DNA of 64,000 bases, from positions 186,001 through 250,000 of the forward strand of contig JAFTKW010000015.1 of NCBI GenBank assembly GCA_017453065.1, written 5' to 3'. This document shows positions 61,243-64,000 of this stretch, piece after piece. The DNA comes from Lachnospiraceae bacterium. GTDB taxonomy: Bacteria > Bacillota > Clostridia > Lachnospirales > Lachnospiraceae. The first letter of the stretch is position 1; every line of letters starts with the position of its first letter. The position numbers and the translations under genes are program-made. Under the pieces are notes generated by a model that searched no databases, was not told where the DNA came from, and was given only the letters and a program-made list of their open reading frames with translations.

Positions 61243-62904
61243 ATGTTCAAATTTCATCTATACAATGGAACTTTGACGGTCAGGATGTTTGTAGCCTTGA
61301 CAGTTGCAATCTGTATTTGGAGCATTCTTACACTAACTGGAGAGGCTATGGTAGTAAGTGAAGAGTCACACCATGTGCATCAGGGAGATGAGGTGTCTGG
61401 AGGTGTGTGTTATGAGGCAATATATCATGAACACTCGGGTAGTAAGAGCAGTGGTGGTGGCTGTTATGGAAAGGCGGTGAAGCATGCTCATACCGGGAGT
61501 TCTAACACTGGCGGTGGATGCTATGGAAAAAGCATCTTTCACAGCCACACCGGGAGTAGTGGACAAGGGGGTGGATGCTATGGAAGTGCAGTCACTCACA
61601 GCCATAGTGGAAGTAGCAGCCAGGGAGGCGGATGCTATGGGAAAGCAATCTACCACAGCCATAGTGGCAATGAGACAGAGGGGGGTGCCTGTTATGCTAC
61701 GCCCATTTACCATCAGCATCAGGGAGAAGATGAAACTGCCACACCCAATGGATGTTACACGAAAACTGTTGTGAAGAATGTGGGGCCAGTTTGCGGAATT
61801 TTTGCAGATTTGGGTGACGAGACATGGAAATGTGGTGGCTGTGGCTGGGTTATTCCAAACTGGAATGTTCCAGCGGACAGACAACATTGGCCGCAGGTAT
61901 TAGAGACAAGATATACCCTCGGATGTGGTCTGATAGAAGGGGCTTTGGAGAGGTATACACTGACCTGTTCTTTAGGAGAAGATACGGTGCAAGGATATGA
62001 ACTGAGTTGTGGCAAAAGTAGTGGCACAGTGGAATGGTATCAGCTTTCCTGTGGTAAAAATGAATCTACGGTTGAGGCATTCGAACTAAACTGTGGATAT
62101 AGTGAAGGGCAGGTAGAAGCGTACAAACGTAATTGCGGTATGACAGGAAAAACCATTGTCGGATATAAGTTGGTTTGCGACTTGGAAGTGAATGTGACTT
62201 CAGAGGATGTGATTCAGCCCGTGAAGGTGCCAATAAAGGAGGAAGAACCGGTGCAGGGGCTCGGTACAGAAGTGCCAGATGGCATGAAGACGGGCCAGGA
62301 GGATGGCGCAGAAGTGCTGGATGGTATGAAGACGGGCCAGGAGGATGGCGCAGAAGTGCCGGATGGCGCGGAGACAGTGAAGGAGGATGGTGCAGAAGTG
62401 CCGGATGGCGTGAAGATAGGCCTAGCGGACGGAGCAGCAACGCTGAGAGGCGCGGAGATAGTGAAGGAAGATGAAGTGCAGGTAGGAGCAAGCGAAGAAC
62501 GTGTACCCACCACTAGTGTGATGGCACAGAGCGAACCAACAGACTTGCAGATGGCGAAGCTTCAGTTGGGCAGCGTACAAGAAAAGAGTCTTGTTGCGCT
62601 ATGCCTTTTTGCAGCGGTATGTGTGCTAGGGATTTGGCTATACTTTAAGAAGACAGTGGCACTTTTTTATTATGATGAAACCAATCACTATCACAGCCTT
62701 GGCAGAATTACGTTTAGGCGCACGCAGAAAGGCTATCATGTAGAGATAGGCAATGGAATTCGCAAGAAGGCCAGCACGGACAGGTACCGAATTCGTACCA
62801 CGAAAAACATGCAAAAGGCAGCAGAAAAACAGCATTTGTACGTGAAAATATCTACTCAAATCATGAAATTGGGATTGGAAGAATATGTAGACTTCGCTCT
62901 TTAG
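61243..62904 (+). CDS. Surface protein with His/Gly/Cys repeats and cytoplasmic tail
   Basis: 553 residues. Signal-like segment (~14-34). Residues ~45-165 hold about six copies of a 19-residue repeat, pattern H-x-H-x-G-S-S-x2-GGGCYGK (57-bp DNA units). Then a CGGCGW cluster (~200) and five 14-residue repeats, Y-x-L-x-CG-x3-TVE. Residues ~345-405 carry a different 14-residue repeat (GAEVPDGMKTGQED). A membrane segment (~447-467) and a basic cytoplasmic domain of ~85 residues (GRITFRRTQKGYHVEIG) end the protein. The His and Cys density suggests metal binding or disulphide cross-linking; I remember similar repeats in Lachnospiraceae proteins of unknown function. GGAGG precedes the ATG. Single gene between a terminator and hisC. 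Confidence 0.7.
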   Translation: MFKFHLYNGTLTVRMFVALTVAICIWSILTLTGEAMVVSEESHHVHQGDEVSGGVCYEAIYHEHSGSKSSGGGCYGKAVKHAHTGSSNTGGGCYGKSIFHSHTGSSGQGGGCYGSAVTHSHSGSSSQGGGCYGKAIYHSHSGNETEGGACYATPIYHQHQGEDETATPNGCYTKTVVKNVGPVCGIFADLGDETWKCGGCGWVIPNWNVPADRQHWPQVLETRYTLGCGLIEGALERYTLTCSLGEDTVQGYELSCGKSSGTVEWYQLSCGKNESTVEAFELNCGYSEGQVEAYKRNCGMTGKTIVGYKLVCDLEVNVTSEDVIQPVKVPIKEEEPVQGLGTEVPDGMKTGQEDGAEVLDGMKTGQEDGAEVPDGAETVKEDGAEVPDGVKIGLADGAATLRGAEIVKEDEVQVGASEERVPTTSVMAQSEPTDLQMAKLQLGSVQEKSLVALCLFAAVCVLGIWLYFKKTVALFYYDETNHYHSLGRITFRRTQKGYHVEIGNGIRKKASTDRYRIRTTKNMQKAAEKQHLYVKISTQIMKLGLEEYVDFAL

Positions 62905-62954
62905 ACGTGGTAAAATGTCATATTGGATAAAAATGCTAAATTGGAGGTATCCGT

Positions 62955-64000
62955 ATGAACTGGAGAGACAATGTCAGAAGAGTGGAACCTTATGTACCAG
63001 GTGAACAGCCTAATAAGCCAAATATGGTGAAATTGAATACCAATGAATGTCCTTATCCACCTGCGCCAGGTGTAGAGCGCATAGCTAGAGAGATGGACTG
63101 CAATCAGATGAGATTGTATCCAGATCCCGAATGTAACGTGCTGGTGGAAGCTTTGGCAGATTTTTATAAATTAAGCCCTGAGCAAATTTTTGTGGGAGTG
63201 GGTTCAGATGACGTGCTTTCTATGTGCTTTTTGACCTTCTTTAACAATGACAAACCAATTTTGTTCCCAGATGTGACTTATGCCTTTTATGATGTGTGGG
63301 CGAATTTGTATCGCATTCCTTTTGAAGTTTGTCCACTCGATGAAAATTTCCACATCAATCCGGAGGATTACAAGAAGCCAAACGGAGGCATTATTTTCCC
63401 AAATCCAAATGCACCGACTGGTCTTTTAGAGCCTCTCCATGTAGTGGAGGATATCGTAAAATCCAATCCTGACAGCGTAGTAATAGTGGACGAGGCATAC
63501 ATTGATTTCGGCGGCAAGAGCTGTTTGGAGCTGATTGATAAATATGACAATCTGTTGATTGTACAGACTTTTTCCAAGTCTAGATCTATGGCTGGATGCC
63601 GTATCGGATTTGCCATGGGCAATAGAGAACTGATTAAATACTTGGAGGATGCAAAGTTCTCCTTCAATTCCTACACCATGAACCAGCCTTCTTTGTTGAT
63701 GGGTGCTGAGTCTGTGAAAGACAGACCATACTTTGAGAAGACTGTCGCAAAAGTGGTGAACACTAGAGAAAGAGTGAAAAAACAACTTACAGAGCTTGGT
63801 TTTACGTTCCCAGAGGCTATGGGTAACTTTATTTTTGCTAGCCATAAGAGCGTGCCTGCGAAGGAGATATTCCTTGCACTGAAGGAGCAGGATATCTATG
63901 TACGTTTTTGGGACAAGCCAAGGATTTCCAATCATCTTCGTATTTCCATCGGAACGGACGAAGAGATGGATAGATTGATAGAAGCGCTAACCAAGATTGT
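62955..64000 (+). CDS. hisC: Histidinol-phosphate aminotransferase (3' partial)
   Basis: Frame is open from ATG 62955 (TTGGAGG 8 nt upstream) to the window end; 348 codons visible, so only the last part is missing (normal length ~350-360). Class I/II aminotransferase marks: KLNTNECPYPPAPG start, GSDDVLSM, FPNPNAPTG, VIVDEAYIDF and TFSKSRSMAGCRIGF with the PLP-binding Lys. Converts imidazole-acetol phosphate to histidinol phosphate in histidine synthesis; other substrates of this fold are possible. No other his genes are in the window. Confidence 0.88.
   Translation, partial: MNWRDNVRRVEPYVPGEQPNKPNMVKLNTNECPYPPAPGVERIAREMDCNQMRLYPDPECNVLVEALADFYKLSPEQIFVGVGSDDVLSMCFLTFFNNDKPILFPDVTYAFYDVWANLYRIPFEVCPLDENFHINPEDYKKPNGGIIFPNPNAPTGLLEPLHVVEDIVKSNPDSVVIVDEAYIDFGGKSCLELIDKYDNLLIVQTFSKSRSMAGCRIGFAMGNRELIKYLEDAKFSFNSYTMNQPSLLMGAESVKDRPYFEKTVAKVVNTRERVKKQLTELGFTFPEAMGNFIFASHKSVPAKEIFLALKEQDIYVRFWDKPRISNHLRISIGTDEEMDRLIEALTKI

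Noticed and set aside
61484-62474. Overlapping 96- and 99-codon plus-strand frames in the His/Gly/Cys repeat gene
   Set aside because: Alternative frames opened by the short DNA repeats; no ribosome sites.

Overview
The window reads as chromosomal DNA of an anaerobic, plant-fibre-degrading Firmicute, most likely a Lachnospiraceae member of the Roseburia/Butyrivibrio type. The evidence is AGGAGG ribosome sites in front of most genes, lipobox (L-x-G/A-C) secretion signals, Firmicute families (DegV, LtaS, ABC-F, AGE epimerase) and a beta-mannan locus built like the one I recall from Roseburia intestinalis. No rRNA, tRNA, phage, transposase or CRISPR array was seen. Assignments come from reading the sequence; no database search was run.

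Layout. 1-3 kb: 3' part of a fucose/arabinose-isomerase-like gene, a terminator, an array of 51-bp repeats and a minus-strand PD-(D/E)XK-like nuclease. 3-4.5 kb: an overlapping pair of membrane proteins (polyprenol/dolichol-kinase-like and CDF-like). 4.6-8.3 kb, minus strand: degV, a GDPD-like lipoprotein-sized protein and an LtaS-like phosphoglycerol transferase. 8.5-11 kb: CopA-type ATPase with a CopZ-like domain at its C-terminus that has its own internal ribosome site. 11.4-20.5 kb: GH31, REC-HD-GYP regulator, J-domain membrane protein, beta-lactamase-family hydrolase, ABC-F ATPase and a polytopic membrane protein. 20.7-27.4 kb: a compact four-gene set with a CHASE2-adenylate cyclase, a TIM-barrel protein, a FecR/Cys-repeat/leucine-rich surface protein and a cyclic-nucleotide-binding DUF2225 protein. 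This is a plausible, little-described cAMP signalling system. 27.4-32.6 kb: GH74-like protein without a signal peptide, an unannotated 39-residue membrane peptide, a GGDEF-EAL protein and a polysaccharide deacetylase.

32.6-60 kb is a plus-strand mannan/glucomannan utilisation locus. Surface lipoproteins GH26 and GH5 cut the polymer. Two binding proteins (one fused to carbohydrate-binding-like domains) and two permease pairs import oligosaccharides. An SGNH/CE17-like esterase removes acetyl groups, and a cytoplasmic GH26 may shorten chains. GH130_2 and GH130_1 phosphorylases, with a cellobiose/mannobiose 2-epimerase, release mannose 1-phosphate. A GH1-phosphomannose isomerase fusion removes beta-glucosyl units and feeds mannose 6-phosphate to glycolysis. 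A LacI-type regulator lies inside the locus. Between the two permease pairs sit three proteins that ordinary sugar importers lack: an NHL/TPR protein, a Yip1-family protein and a large DUF5696 protein. No transport ATPase, phosphomannomutase or alpha-galactosidase is present in the window.

60-64 kb: a GT2-type glycosyltransferase, a signal-anchored protein with His/Gly/Cys repeats, and the 5' part of a histidinol-phosphate aminotransferase gene that runs off the end.
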